The translations under genes were made by a program, and so were the position numbers. The notes below the pieces were generated by a model. The model ran no database searches and was not told where the DNA came from. It was given only the letters and a program-made list of their open reading frames with translations. From Komagataella phaffii GS115 (taxonomy: Eukaryota; Ascomycota; Pichiomycetes; Pichiales; Pichiaceae), in contig NC_012964.1 of NCBI RefSeq assembly GCF_000027005.1, forward strand, positions 2,046,001 through 2,110,000: a DNA stretch of 64,000 nt. The letters run 5' to 3'. Shown in pieces: positions 17,683-28,348 of the stretch (position 1 is its first letter; the number at the start of each line of letters is the position of its first letter).

Positions 17683-18969
17683 TCAACTTTGCTTGCACTC
17701 TGGAGGCTGGGATTTGGGCTGGGATTCATCGTCATCATCGTTTTCAGAATCGTCATCTTCATCTTCTTCATCTCCCTCCTCTTCTTCGAACTCTTCGTCG
17801 TCCAATTCATCGTCGTCTGCATACTCGTACTGTAAGGCATCACCGGTAAACCAATCGATGGCTCTTGGGATCAACTTGTCTTTGATTAACTCACCCAATT
17901 GGTAGTCCAAGGCCAGTCTTTGCTCTAATTCCTCATCTACATCTTCGAATCCATCATCGTTTCCACTATCTTCAACATCAGCTGCTCCTTCATCTTTAGT
18001 TACCTCACTCACAGTTTCTTCAGATTTTGGAGGCCTTGGAGGGTCAAAAAAGTTGAAAAATGAATCTATAGGTGTAAGCTTCTCAATGGTTCTGACTTGC
18101 TTTGTGTGTTTATTTCTTTGTTTTCTTCTTTCCACGGTTATGGTCACGTTATGGTCGTTGTCCTTCCATTTGATGGTGGAACCCTCGGCATGGTCATAAA
18201 TAAAGTCACCAGAATATCCTAGCTCCTTTTGGTAGTAATATGTCTTGGTCAAAACTTGGTTTTCAAAGAAGTCATTGGATTCGAATTCGAACAAAAGTTT
18301 GAAACCTGGAACATCAAGGTACTCCAATTTAATGTTACTCAACTTGGAAAGAACTTCCACATCACGATCAGTGATACTATCGGCTATGGGTGGAATATTC
18401 TCTAGAGCGGTAAGCCAGAAACTTGGAATACCACGGATGTTGATATCGATCTCCTCTTCTGCGGCCTCATCTTCATCTACTTCTGAGATTTCCTCAATCT
18501 TATCAGTGGAAGATTCCAGTAATTGTTTACCCTCTTCAATTTCATCGGAGGTTGGCTGCACTTCTCCACTAATGATTTTCTGTCTCTTCTCATACAGAGG
18601 AGCATACTTACCATAGAACTTTTTCTCTAACTCCAAGATCTCACTTTGAAATTCGGCTTCGATCTTGAATTGCTTTTGTTGAATAGCCTTCAGTCCGGCA
18701 ACGCGTTGCTTTACAGATTTTGGAAGCTTGTCAACGTAGCCTGAGCTTTTACCTACAAGGGTATCAAGCTTTCCTTGAATCATCGACAAAAGAGCTGGGT
18801 TTCCCAGCAACTTTCTTTGAAGCTCCTCATTTTCCTCACTGATTGTGGATGGAATAGTTGGAGGCTGATTCTTCATATAGGAACCTGTTACCGAGGCAGG
18901 AGTATTCTGAGGAGTTGGGGCATTAGCCAACTGACTTAATGACTTCCTGATATCTTTCTCGGACGACAT
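17683..18969 (-). CDS. NAP1: Nucleosome assembly protein 1
   Basis: 428 residues. The order is a disordered N-terminus with TPQNTP, the long dimerisation helix (about 85-130, KQRVAGLKAIQQKQFKIEAEF), then FYGKYAPLYEKR, IPSFWLTALEN, and the earmuff domain with FFNFFDPP and EELEQRLALDYQLGELIKDKLIPRA. DWFTGDAL and a C-terminal acidic tail of nearly only Asp/Glu follow. Nap1 is an H2A-H2B chaperone that also shuttles histones and interacts with Clb2 and septin kinases in yeast. The ending CKQS has the CaaX-like form seen at the C-terminus of many Nap1 proteins, so prenylation is possible. Confidence 0.95.
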   Translation of the reverse strand: MSSEKDIRKSLSQLANAPTPQNTPASVTGSYMKNQPPTIPSTISEENEELQRKLLGNPALLSMIQGKLDTLVGKSSGYVDKLPKSVKQRVAGLKAIQQKQFKIEAEFQSEILELEKKFYGKYAPLYEKRQKIISGEVQPTSDEIEEGKQLLESSTDKIEEISEVDEDEAAEEEIDINIRGIPSFWLTALENIPPIADSITDRDVEVLSKLSNIKLEYLDVPGFKLLFEFESNDFFENQVLTKTYYYQKELGYSGDFIYDHAEGSTIKWKDNDHNVTITVERRKQRNKHTKQVRTIEKLTPIDSFFNFFDPPRPPKSEETVSEVTKDEGAADVEDSGNDDGFEDVDEELEQRLALDYQLGELIKDKLIPRAIDWFTGDALQYEYADDDELDDEEFEEEEGDEEDEDDDSENDDDDESQPKSQPPECKQS

Positions 18970-19171
18970 AAGAAAGGATTATAGTTGCGATTAAAGATAG
19001 TTTGTTTGGTGGTAAAATTTTCTGACTCCTGAGACGTCGCTCAATATAAACGCGCTTTGGTGGCGGATTCGATTTCATTTCATTTCCTGACCCTCGCCCA
19101 GTAGCCATTCCTTGGCCACGGGGGAGGGTTGCTCGGAACAGTTAAGGAGGAAATGCTGGGAGGTTGAACTT

Positions 19172-20851
19172 TCAGTCTCCTTCTTGGGGATCTAATTTGA
19201 AAGATTTTTTCAGCAAATCTTCCAATATATCCAGCAATTCCTTTTCGATCATGGTTAGAACTTTATTGTCTTCCCAGCGGCCATAATTTAAACCTTGGGT
19301 TACCTTCTTGATCTTCAACTGACGAGCTCTCTCTCTTTCAACGGAGAGAGTTCCAAATGCTTCGAAAACTTGTAATATTAAATCCATAAGATCAATCAGT
19401 TTGATGAAATTTTGATCAATATGCTGTTCTAGTTTGAGAGATTTCTTCTTGCTATTAATGATTAGATAGAGGACTCGTCTAAACGTTCCCAAAGTCCAAT
19501 TGCAGGATACTCCAGATTGAGCAACGTTGAGATAGCATAGCAATAGCTCCACCAGTAATTTATTGGAGAGTGGAATCTTGTTATCTTCTACCACTTTCAT
19601 TTGATAGTCGAACATGTTGTAAATGTCATTAATTGCGGTAATTGCGGCCTGATAGTTCATCTCTTCTATCCAGGATCGATATAGCTTAAAAAACTGTAAG
19701 GCAGTGTCTTCAGTGGGGTTCAAATAAAACAAAAAGGGAGAATCGTTTACAGTGGAACCACTAACTTTCAGCTCTTTTGTTATGTAGTCCAATAGTTTGG
19801 CTTTTTTCCGGTATTGCCGTCTTGAAATGTCTGTGTTCAAATGGGTTACCTCACCACCAAGAAGTCTCAGTCGGTTGCTACATTCAACGAGAAAGTTGAA
19901 CAATGCTTCTGCTTCTTTTATCATGTTCATTCTGATGTAGGCACCTATTAGTTGATTCACTAGATTGATGTCTATCACTATTCCATCATTTAACATTTGG
20001 GATAACAAGAATTCAACTCGATTTTTATCATTCGTGACACTGTAATACTTGAATAGTAAGGCATAAGTAATTCTATCTGGGTTTAGCCCTTTTCCTGCCA
20101 TTGCTTCCAGTAATTGTTCGACTAGGTCATAATTTCGATATTTGATGGAATATCGGATCATGATGTTATAAGAATCAACTTGGAGATAATTGCCATATAA
20201 ACGAGACAAAGTTTCATAATCTTTCAATGTGAACTCTTCATCAAAATATCTCGTAGTGATGAACATGTTGATCTCTTTACCACTCAATGGAACATGACAC
20301 GCTTGTACATCTCGTAGAATCTTGCTCATGACGGATAACCCTTTACCCTTTATTCTTCCTCTTTGGTTCATGAAGAATTCAGATAAGAACTTCTCCAAAT
20401 CCACATTTTGAATATACGTCAATCTAGGGCTAGGCAACTGCATATATTTGGAGTACAAAGCATAATGGTCAACATTGTTCCCATTGGCTGGATACAACTC
20501 CTTCAAAAACTCACAGTAAACATGAACCGGAGCATCATGCTTCGCTATCTTAGCCCTTTTGGTCACTATGTCTTGGTATGAACCCCTACCCATCTTTTTA
20601 TTTATGTACTGTTCATAGTACTTTTCAAAAAAACTGTTAGTATCATTGCCCTTCTTCTCAAAAATCCAAAACGGAGTGGTGTTGCTTTTTCGTATTGACT
20701 TGAACTTTTGATGATATTCTTTAAGCATACTCTGAAGAGCAGAATCTATGGTTAGATATTTGATCTTGGAAACTTGGTCAGTCAAGTTGCCCAGGGTATT
20801 GCTATATCGTCTGATTGGTATGAATCCTCTTAGTATCCATTTTTTGTTCAT
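19172..20851 (-). CDS. Probable mitochondrial pentatricopeptide-repeat protein
   Basis: 559 residues. The N-terminus (MNKKWILRGFIPIRRYSN) is basic, hydrophobic and lacks acids, as in a mitochondrial presequence. The middle (about 215-330) has helical repeats of PPR type: DSYNIMIRYSIKYRNYDLVEQLLEAM followed by GKGLNPDRITYALLFKYYSVTND, then VNQLIGAYIRMNMIKEAEALF. Yeast PPR proteins bind specific organellar mRNAs or rRNA. I do not recognise a specific Saccharomyces orthologue. It is transcribed divergently from RSM25, a mitoribosome gene, which supports a role in mitochondrial gene expression (inference). Confidence 0.65.
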   Translation of the reverse strand: MNKKWILRGFIPIRRYSNTLGNLTDQVSKIKYLTIDSALQSMLKEYHQKFKSIRKSNTTPFWIFEKKGNDTNSFFEKYYEQYINKKMGRGSYQDIVTKRAKIAKHDAPVHVYCEFLKELYPANGNNVDHYALYSKYMQLPSPRLTYIQNVDLEKFLSEFFMNQRGRIKGKGLSVMSKILRDVQACHVPLSGKEINMFITTRYFDEEFTLKDYETLSRLYGNYLQVDSYNIMIRYSIKYRNYDLVEQLLEAMAGKGLNPDRITYALLFKYYSVTNDKNRVEFLLSQMLNDGIVIDINLVNQLIGAYIRMNMIKEAEALFNFLVECSNRLRLLGGEVTHLNTDISRRQYRKKAKLLDYITKELKVSGSTVNDSPFLFYLNPTEDTALQFFKLYRSWIEEMNYQAAITAINDIYNMFDYQMKVVEDNKIPLSNKLLVELLLCYLNVAQSGVSCNWTLGTFRRVLYLIINSKKKSLKLEQHIDQNFIKLIDLMDLILQVFEAFGTLSVERERARQLKIKKVTQGLNYGRWEDNKVLTMIEKELLDILEDLLKKSFKLDPQEGD

Positions 20852-21225
20852 AGAGTTAGGAACCAGATAGTTCTACTGGTTTAGAGTTCTACTAAAAATC
20901 TCGATTGGTGAAATGAAAATGGCTAGACAGACGATAGTCAACAATAACATTACCATTGACCATCCAGTATTTGCAAACAACGGTTACATAGACAAAAATT
21001 CACAACTCATATTGTGACCTTCTTGTGGTATTTAGTTGATGCTACTGGTTACAATCATCGCTTTACTTAGTTTATGTCTCCTGTTCCCTCTGCTTTTGGT
21101 CCAACATCCAACATCCTATTACATCTATCCTCCTATTCGCGATTAAAGGATCAAATATTTTCCAAACCCATCGTTCAACCAACCTCCGTTCTAAGTGTAT
21201 CACCGTATTCCGACTTTGATTCAGG
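20852..21225. other. Shared upstream region of the PPR-like gene and RSM25
   Basis: About 374 bp between two divergent genes, both probably mitochondrial. No TATA box. A short near-repeat of AGTTCTACT occurs at about 20867 and 20884. No ORF or RNA gene was recognised. Confidence 0.5.
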
Positions 21226-21924
21226 ATGAAGATACAGCAGAATGCGATCAACATCCTTGAAAGGACTTCCAACTTCCTGAAAAGTGGAGTCATCAAACAA
21301 CAGCCCGCTTGGTACAAAGTTGTGGGTAGCATTCCTCCCCAAGTGGATTTAACTAGAAAAGCTGCGGTCAATCAACAGAACACTACCAACTTTGTTTCAC
21401 AGCCCTCCACCTTCAAAACTCGTGTTAATCCACGTACTATTAAAAATAAACTATACCGCTCACAGAAGTTGGAATTTGTTGAAGACGAATTACGAGCTCT
21501 ATTCTACGATCAGCACCCATGGGAACGGGCCAATCCAAAACTCGTAGTAGAGAATGCAAATGATATCGAACTTTTTAAACTTGACTGGAGCAATATACGC
21601 CAACTAACGAAGCCATTTGATGGTGAAAATGTGGTGCAAAGGACTCTGTATCTCGTCCAGAATGAAAACCTCTCCATTTTAGAAGCCTACGACAAGGCTA
21701 GATTTGAATATTATCAGGTTAAAATGCAACTAGAAGCTGAAGATAGTATCTCCAAAGAAGAAGCTACAATGTACGGTGCCCAATTCAAAGAGTCTGCTTT
21801 GGAATACGGGTTCCAGAAAGAACAGGAGGTCATAGATCAGTGGAAGGAAGAGGCTGAACAGCAAACTGAATTGCTTCAAAACAAAGCAGCAGGAGTTAAC
21901 AACTTGGAAAAAGATTCAACATGA
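21226..21924 (+). CDS. RSM25: Mitochondrial small-subunit ribosomal protein Rsm25 (mS23)
   Basis: 232 residues. The opening MKIQQNAINILERTSNFLKSG with PAWYKVVGSIPP and a later KLEFVEDELRALFYDQHPWERANPK match Rsm25 closely (the family has VEDRLRSLFYKQHPWE). GENVVQRTLYLV, EAYDKARFEYY and GFQKEQEVIDQW also match. It is a component of the mitochondrial 37S ribosomal subunit. The C-terminus is acidic and Gln-rich as in the family. Confidence 0.93.
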   Translation: MKIQQNAINILERTSNFLKSGVIKQQPAWYKVVGSIPPQVDLTRKAAVNQQNTTNFVSQPSTFKTRVNPRTIKNKLYRSQKLEFVEDELRALFYDQHPWERANPKLVVENANDIELFKLDWSNIRQLTKPFDGENVVQRTLYLVQNENLSILEAYDKARFEYYQVKMQLEAEDSISKEEATMYGAQFKESALEYGFQKEQEVIDQWKEEAEQQTELLQNKAAGVNNLEKDST

Positions 21925-22095
21925 ATTGTCGATCTAGAATAAATAAATAAAGAATAAAGACCCTGTATATATGTCACTGGTTTGAATTACGACTGTTCTA
22001 AACTATGCAATCATGAAATGGTAATGAATTATCTCTTTTCTTTCGCATTCCTTCCTTTCCCTTGCGTCTTCATCCTATCATCAGTCCCCTTTTCA

Positions 22096-22281
22096 TTAAT
22101 GATGTTCCTCATGGTGTCCGTGGTGGTCATTAGTCAGGAAGACCTTCTCATATACACAATAAACTCCGAAAGCGCCTAAACCCCAGAAAAATCCTGGAAG
22201 TGCTCCCCTGAATCTGTTAGCTCTGGTAAAAGCACCTTGAGATCTCCAAGCATCTCTTCGTTTCCATGGATTGCCGGCCAT
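22096..22281 (-). CDS. Complex I subunit, NDUFB3/B12 type (single-spanning)
   Basis: A 61-residue protein from the ATG at 22281. It reads NPWKRRDAWRSQGAFTRANRFRGALPGFFWGLGAFGVYCVYE and ends in a His-rich tail. The pattern WxxxxAWR..G.F...NRFRGALPG..WG.GAF..Y..YE is that of the B12/NDUFB3 accessory subunit of NADH:ubiquinone oxidoreductase, with one transmembrane helix (about 27-47). It is a mitochondrial inner membrane protein. Saccharomyces lacks complex I, so this gene places the host among yeasts that retain it. It is divergent from FAP1 (190 bp). An in-frame TTG lies upstream, but the ATG is the natural start. Confidence 0.82.
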   Translation of the reverse strand: MAGNPWKRRDAWRSQGAFTRANRFRGALPGFFWGLGAFGVYCVYEKVFLTNDHHGHHEEHH

Positions 22282-22471
22282 ATTTCTGTTTGTTACCAAC
22301 CAATGAGCTTTCTAACAAACGGAAGAACGATTGGTCTACCATTCCAGAAAAGGCGCGAGAAAGTCGGTTTAGTTGGTGCACGATGCAATGAGTCATGTGA
22401 TTTATGTAATAAAATTTAGACCTTAGAATACTCATCTCTTAACTTATACTAATACTTGATCTGAAAAAACG

Positions 22472-25238
22472 ATGATAACAGCGGATCGGAGTCTACTCCT
22501 AGCAAGTAGCAATACCCCTCCTGATTTGATAGAGAATGATTCTTCCAGTAATTACAGCTCGGGAGACGAGGCTAGTGATGAACAATTGGCAGAAACTATC
22601 ATTAATGAGATAAAAGATGGACTATATCAATGTCTTGTTTGCACTTCAGAGATTGATTCAAGCTCTAAAATAATGGAGCTGCCATCATTGTTATAGAGTT
22701 TATGATCAAGATTGCATAAAAAAATGGGCCCTAAAAGGATCTTCTACAGAAACAGACAGGTCTTGGAGATGTCCGTGGTGTAATGGAGCTCATTACAGTT
22801 TGAAATTCCCGTACACTTGTTGGTGCAAAAAAAAGATTAACCCGGAGCAAAATGAACTAAATCCTTTTAGCTGTGGTCAAACTTGTAGTCATGACCTCAA
22901 ATCTTGTGTTCACGGCTGTTCCCTAACTTGCCACCCAGGACCCCATATTAGCAAATGTTTAGCTTTGGGCCCCAAGCTTACATGTCATTGCAGTAAAGAA
23001 ACTAGACAGCTTCCCTGTGTTTTGACTCCTTATCAAACTGGCTTTTCATGTGGAGCAAAATGTGATGACTTGATGCCCTGTGGTGTCCATAAGCACCAAG
23101 CTCCTTGCCATGAAGGAGTTTGCGGTGAGTGTCGGGAGATGGTGGATGCACAATGCTATTGTGGGAAGCACAGAAAGAATATAAAATGCAGTGATCAAGT
23201 TCCTAAAAAGTCTACCGACTGGGTTGGAATGTTCGCTTGTGATGACCCTTGTGATGTGTTACTAGATTGTGGAATCCATAAACATGAAGCCTCATGTCAT
23301 CCTATCACTCCAACAAGCCATGTCTGCCCCAAAAGTCCAGCGGTGGTGAAAACATGTCCATGCGGAAAAAAGCAGCTTGGCGAATCTCGTTCTACCTGCC
23401 TGGACCCGATTCCATCCTGTGATGAAACTTGTGATAAGTTACTTCCCTGTGGTGACCGCTGCCCTTGGAAATGCCATGATGGCCCTTGTTCTCCGTGTTA
23501 TAGAGTTAAAGAAGCATCATGTGTTTGTAAGAAGCAAAGTTTCAGTGTACCTTGCAAGTTCTTAACGGATGGAAACGTACCAAAGTGCAAGAGGAAGTGT
23601 GAATCGCTTATGAGTTGCCGTAGGCACATCTGTGAACGAATTTGCTGCCCGGACTATCAAGAGGCTTTCAAGAGAGATCGAGAGAGGAAGAAAGCTATGA
23701 GAAAAGGTGTTCTGGTAGCCAGGAATGAAGAAATGTACATTGAACCTTCCCATGTGTGTATTAGACCTTGTGATAGGTTACTCTCATGTGGGAAACATAG
23801 ATGTCCCCAAGTTGATCACCCTGGCAATTGCCCGCCATGTTTAGAATCCTCAAGTGACGATTTGGTGTGTGAATGTGGTAAAACAGTGATTCCTGCCCCT
23901 GTTAGATGCGGCACAAAGGTAAACTGTACATATCAATGTTATAGGCCAAAAGAATGTGGTCATGAGCCAGAACCACATACATGCCATGACCCAGAGATTA
24001 AGTGTCCCAGATGTACTACACTCTTAAAGAAGCCTTGCAGGTGCGAAAGAAAGATTGAAGTCAATGTTCTATGTTCTCAACCTCAAGTTTCCTGTGGAAG
24101 ACCATGTCAAAAACTGTTAAATTGTAAAAGACATTACTGTGATGATATTTGCCCTTCGACCAAGATATGTTCTGGTAATTTATCTAAATGCAAAAAACTT
24201 GTCAAAGTATCTTGCCCCTGCAATCGAATAGTTAAGCACTTCGAATGCTGTAACGTTGCTGAGGATCAGAAACTTGAATGTGACGAAACATGTGAAAAGA
24301 TTCTCAGAAACAAAAAATTGTTTGAAGCATTCCAAGTATCACCAACTGTCGGAGACCTTGATCAGGTAATTCCGTACTCACGGTACGTCATGAACACAGC
24401 CCTTAAACAGAGCAATTGGGTAAATTCAGTGGTGAGATTGTTTGATAATTTGATTCAATCTTCAAAGAAGACTCACCATTTTAATCCCATGAGCACTTCT
24501 CAAAGACAATTTATTCACGAACTGGCAGAATCCTATAACTATAGTTCCTACACACTTGATCATGAACCCTATCGAAGTGTAGTCATTGAAATCAAAGAAG
24601 GCTCAAAGTTGCCACATTTGAGTATTGCAGAGTCCATTAAAATTTTCAAAGCTAAGAAAGAAAGGGATTCACTAGCAAGCAGGCAGGAGCAGGATTCACC
24701 AGTTCCAGAAACCAATTCTAGTGAATTTTTTAATGCAATTGCCATTCAAAAAGTGTTCTTTGGAGCCACTTTAGATGAGATTACCATCACTGTCCAAGAG
24801 TTATATTCTCCCGTCTTCCCTGAAGGTCTAGTGAAATGTATTAATGACAGTACCTTTTATTTTCTGCCTTCACAACCCATAAATTCCTCACAAGATATAG
24901 AATTGAAACTCATAGAACTTCTTGACCCATTTACTCAGATTTTGTCAAAGAAAAGTTTAGCTTTTGAGTGCAAACTTATTAAAGTCGATGACAATTGCCA
25001 TCTTATTGCAACTGCTCCTCAAGAATATCTTTCTTCAAGTACCGAAAAGGAATCTGAAACGGAACCAGTAGAGAGAGAGGAAGGCAAAGAATCGACTGAA
25101 AAGCAACCTGAGATTGGTCTACAGGATGAAGTAGAGAATAGCTGTCTTGAAGTGAAAGATGTATCTCATGAAATTGTGTCCCCGATGAAAACTCAGGAAG
25201 AACCAGGACAAGCGATGGAAGGTAGTACTATATCATAA
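22472..25238 (+). CDS. FAP1: NF-X1-type zinc-finger protein Fap1, with an apparent +1 frameshift in the RING finger
   Basis: The frame from the ATG at 22472 runs to a stop at 22694-22696. The protein clearly continues in the +1 frame from the TGG at 22674 to 25238, about 920 residues in all. The first frame ends in YQCLVCTSEIDSSSKI and the second continues WSCHHCYRVYDQDCIKKWA..WRCPWC. Together they form the RING-like finger that opens NF-X1 proteins. Many NF-X1 Cys/His repeats follow (for example CGVHKHQAPCHEGVCGEC, CHPGPH), then an R3H domain near 24500 (HELAESYNY..DHEPYRSVV). Saccharomyces Fap1 (965 residues) binds Fpr1 and relates to rapamycin response. The junction has no GT-AG intron; an extra base, real or a sequence error, is the simplest reading. 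Confidence 0.85.
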
Positions 25239-25365
25239 TGCCCTCCTACCTCTCTTGACTTTTTTAACACATTGACTACTTATAAACCTATTCATATTAC
25301 ATAGAGAAAGCATTAATTAGAACCTCAGGTTACCCCCGAAAGACTTTGGCCTATCTTACATTCTG

Positions 25366-25373
25366 TCACGTGA
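25366..25373. promoter_or_regulatory. E-box (Cbf1-type) in the LYS12 promoter
   Basis: TCACGTGA, a perfect 8-bp palindrome 91 bp upstream of the LYS12 ATG. It matches the Cbf1/Tye7/Pho4 bHLH core CACGTG, with the flanks preferred by Cbf1. Function inferred only. Confidence 0.55.
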
Positions 25374-25461
25374 GTAATTTCGCCCATCATCTGTCCACCT
25401 CACTATGATTCATACTGACCAAACTATTTCACTCTCCTTCCACCCGCAAGTTACCCATTGA

Positions 25462-26577
<1,116 letters not shown>

Positions 26578-26583
26578 TTGAAA

Positions 26584-27894
26584 CTAGATACCAATATCAC
26601 GTTTGAATGCTACCACGAAGAAACCGATGCCTCCATCTTCCTTAGGCTTTGATCGAATGCAACCTTCCGCTAATTCCTTAGGGTTTTCAAAGGTAGAGAA
26701 CTCTTCTTCAAATCCTCGTCGATTCCAATCAGGAATAACTTCATCTCTAGTGCACAACTTCCAACCCTTCGCTTGGACTTGTGAATCCTTAAGTAAATCG
26801 ACAACCACTCTTTCATTCTCTTGAGGGTGAACAGAACATGTTGAATAGGTTAGTTTTTTAGCGTTAGGAAACATCATGGCATGTCTCACTATAGTAAATT
26901 GGAAACTTGCCAGTTTGGAAAGTCTGGTATCGTCGTAGGTTTCATCTTGTTCGTTTTCTTCAAAAGCCCTTCCAAAAATGCCACTTCCAGAGCATGAGGG
27001 ATCTATTACAAACCCATCAATATCGGTATAATCCTCAGGGTTTGTAGCTGTAAAGTCCCCAACTTGAATATCAATGCACGACAATCCACCAGCCTTTGCA
27101 CACAAAGTCTTGAGAACTTCTGCCCTTTTAGGATCTTTTTCAAAGGCAATTATGGAGTCGGGCCTGTTACCGAGATAACTAGCCAGATGCGTGGTTTTAT
27201 TTCCTGGAGCTGAACATGTATCTATGATTTTGTCACCCGGACTGGGATGGAGAATATGTGCGGGGAAACAAGAAGCCCTATCTTGAATAATAAGTCTCCC
27301 CTTCAGGTATGCATCTGTTGAAGTAATTTTTTCCCTCGGATGAACTCCAAACAGGTTTGGTATGTATTGGTCATGATATATTTTGCCAACTTCCAGCTCT
27401 TGAAAAGATTCAACTTGAATGAGATGTTTGAATTCATTCAAGAACTTCTCTCTAGAAGTCTTCAGCAAATTGGCCCTGACCCATCTAACAGGAGTGTCAT
27501 CATCTTCTATCAACTCTTCCAAATCTTTAACTTTATATTTAATCTTCAACTTGGTCAGCTCTGCTTGCAATCTCGTTTTATGTGCTAAGAAAGCATCTTT
27601 CAGTGGGTGCTTACCGCTTTGAATCCTTCCATTCTTGGAGAATAGTAGATCATGAGCCATCAAAATCAGCAAGGGCTCCTTAGCTCTTATTTTTTTGTCC
27701 TCTAGAAGTTTGGAATTCCTGATAATCTGCTTCAAGAACTTTTTATACCTTGATGCGGAGTACACCAAAGCATATACATGTTTTGGGTTGTTTTTTATTT
27801 TCTTATTTCTAGAGGCATCAAATATTCGATTTTGCAAGGAGCCACTTTTAGGGTTATGCTCAATGAATTGCTCTGCTTCTCTGTATAAGTTCAT
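26584..27894 (-). CDS. RCM1: 25S rRNA cytosine-C5 methyltransferase (NSUN5 family)
   Basis: 436 residues from the ATG at 27894 (MNLYREAEQF matches the Rcm1 start; a GTG six codons upstream is not needed). Conserved blocks are NPKHVYALVYSASRYKKFL, LLILMAHDLLFSKNGRIQSGKHPLKD, VRWVRANLLK, YIPNLFGVHPREKI, LIIQDRASCFPAHIL, the SAM-binding IDTCSAPGNKTTHLA, IDPSCSGSGIFGR and the catalytic cysteine motif YSTCSVHPQEN. The enzyme makes m5C in helix 70 of 25S rRNA in the nucleolus. It diverges from JHD2 across 454 bp. Confidence 0.94.
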   Translation of the reverse strand: MNLYREAEQFIEHNPKSGSLQNRIFDASRNKKIKNNPKHVYALVYSASRYKKFLKQIIRNSKLLEDKKIRAKEPLLILMAHDLLFSKNGRIQSGKHPLKDAFLAHKTRLQAELTKLKIKYKVKDLEELIEDDDTPVRWVRANLLKTSREKFLNEFKHLIQVESFQELEVGKIYHDQYIPNLFGVHPREKITSTDAYLKGRLIIQDRASCFPAHILHPSPGDKIIDTCSAPGNKTTHLASYLGNRPDSIIAFEKDPKRAEVLKTLCAKAGGLSCIDIQVGDFTATNPEDYTDIDGFVIDPSCSGSGIFGRAFEENEQDETYDDTRLSKLASFQFTIVRHAMMFPNAKKLTYSTCSVHPQENERVVVDLLKDSQVQAKGWKLCTRDEVIPDWNRRGFEEEFSTFENPKELAEGCIRSKPKEDGGIGFFVVAFKRDIGI

Positions 27895-28348
27895 GGGTAG
27901 ACGTTTGCACACAGTCGTTACGATTTCATATTATTTCCTACTAAAAATTTCACGACATTGTTCAATGTTGTACTGACCGATGTAGCAAGTCTAGACCTAT
28001 TTAGTGATTTTGTTCCGAAGTAGGTTGCAAGTGAATTGATCCACTGCATCAGTTTTTTTGGTACATGAGGCTTGCTGGTTATTCATCCTATCTTTTTCTT
28101 TCATTCCAACCCCTCTCCTATTGCTATCTATTTCATTCATCACTTACCATCTATCTCATGAGGTAACATCCGAACAATACATGACATAACCCCATACTTC
28201 GCGATACCATCTTTCCACTATATTGTAAGATTATCCGGCTTCTTATAACCCTTCTTTCCATATCGGAGTTACCCCTGTATTCGTTTCAAGCTTCCTCTAA
28301 ATAGCGCTAAACTGGATGGTTATAGTTTTCACAGACACTGCTTAAAAA
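27895..28348. other. Divergent promoter region RCM1 / JHD2
   Basis: About 454 bp of pyrimidine-rich DNA (notably 28085-28140). No TATA box near either start, no ORF, no repeat. Only mixed C/T tracts are evident. Confidence 0.5.
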
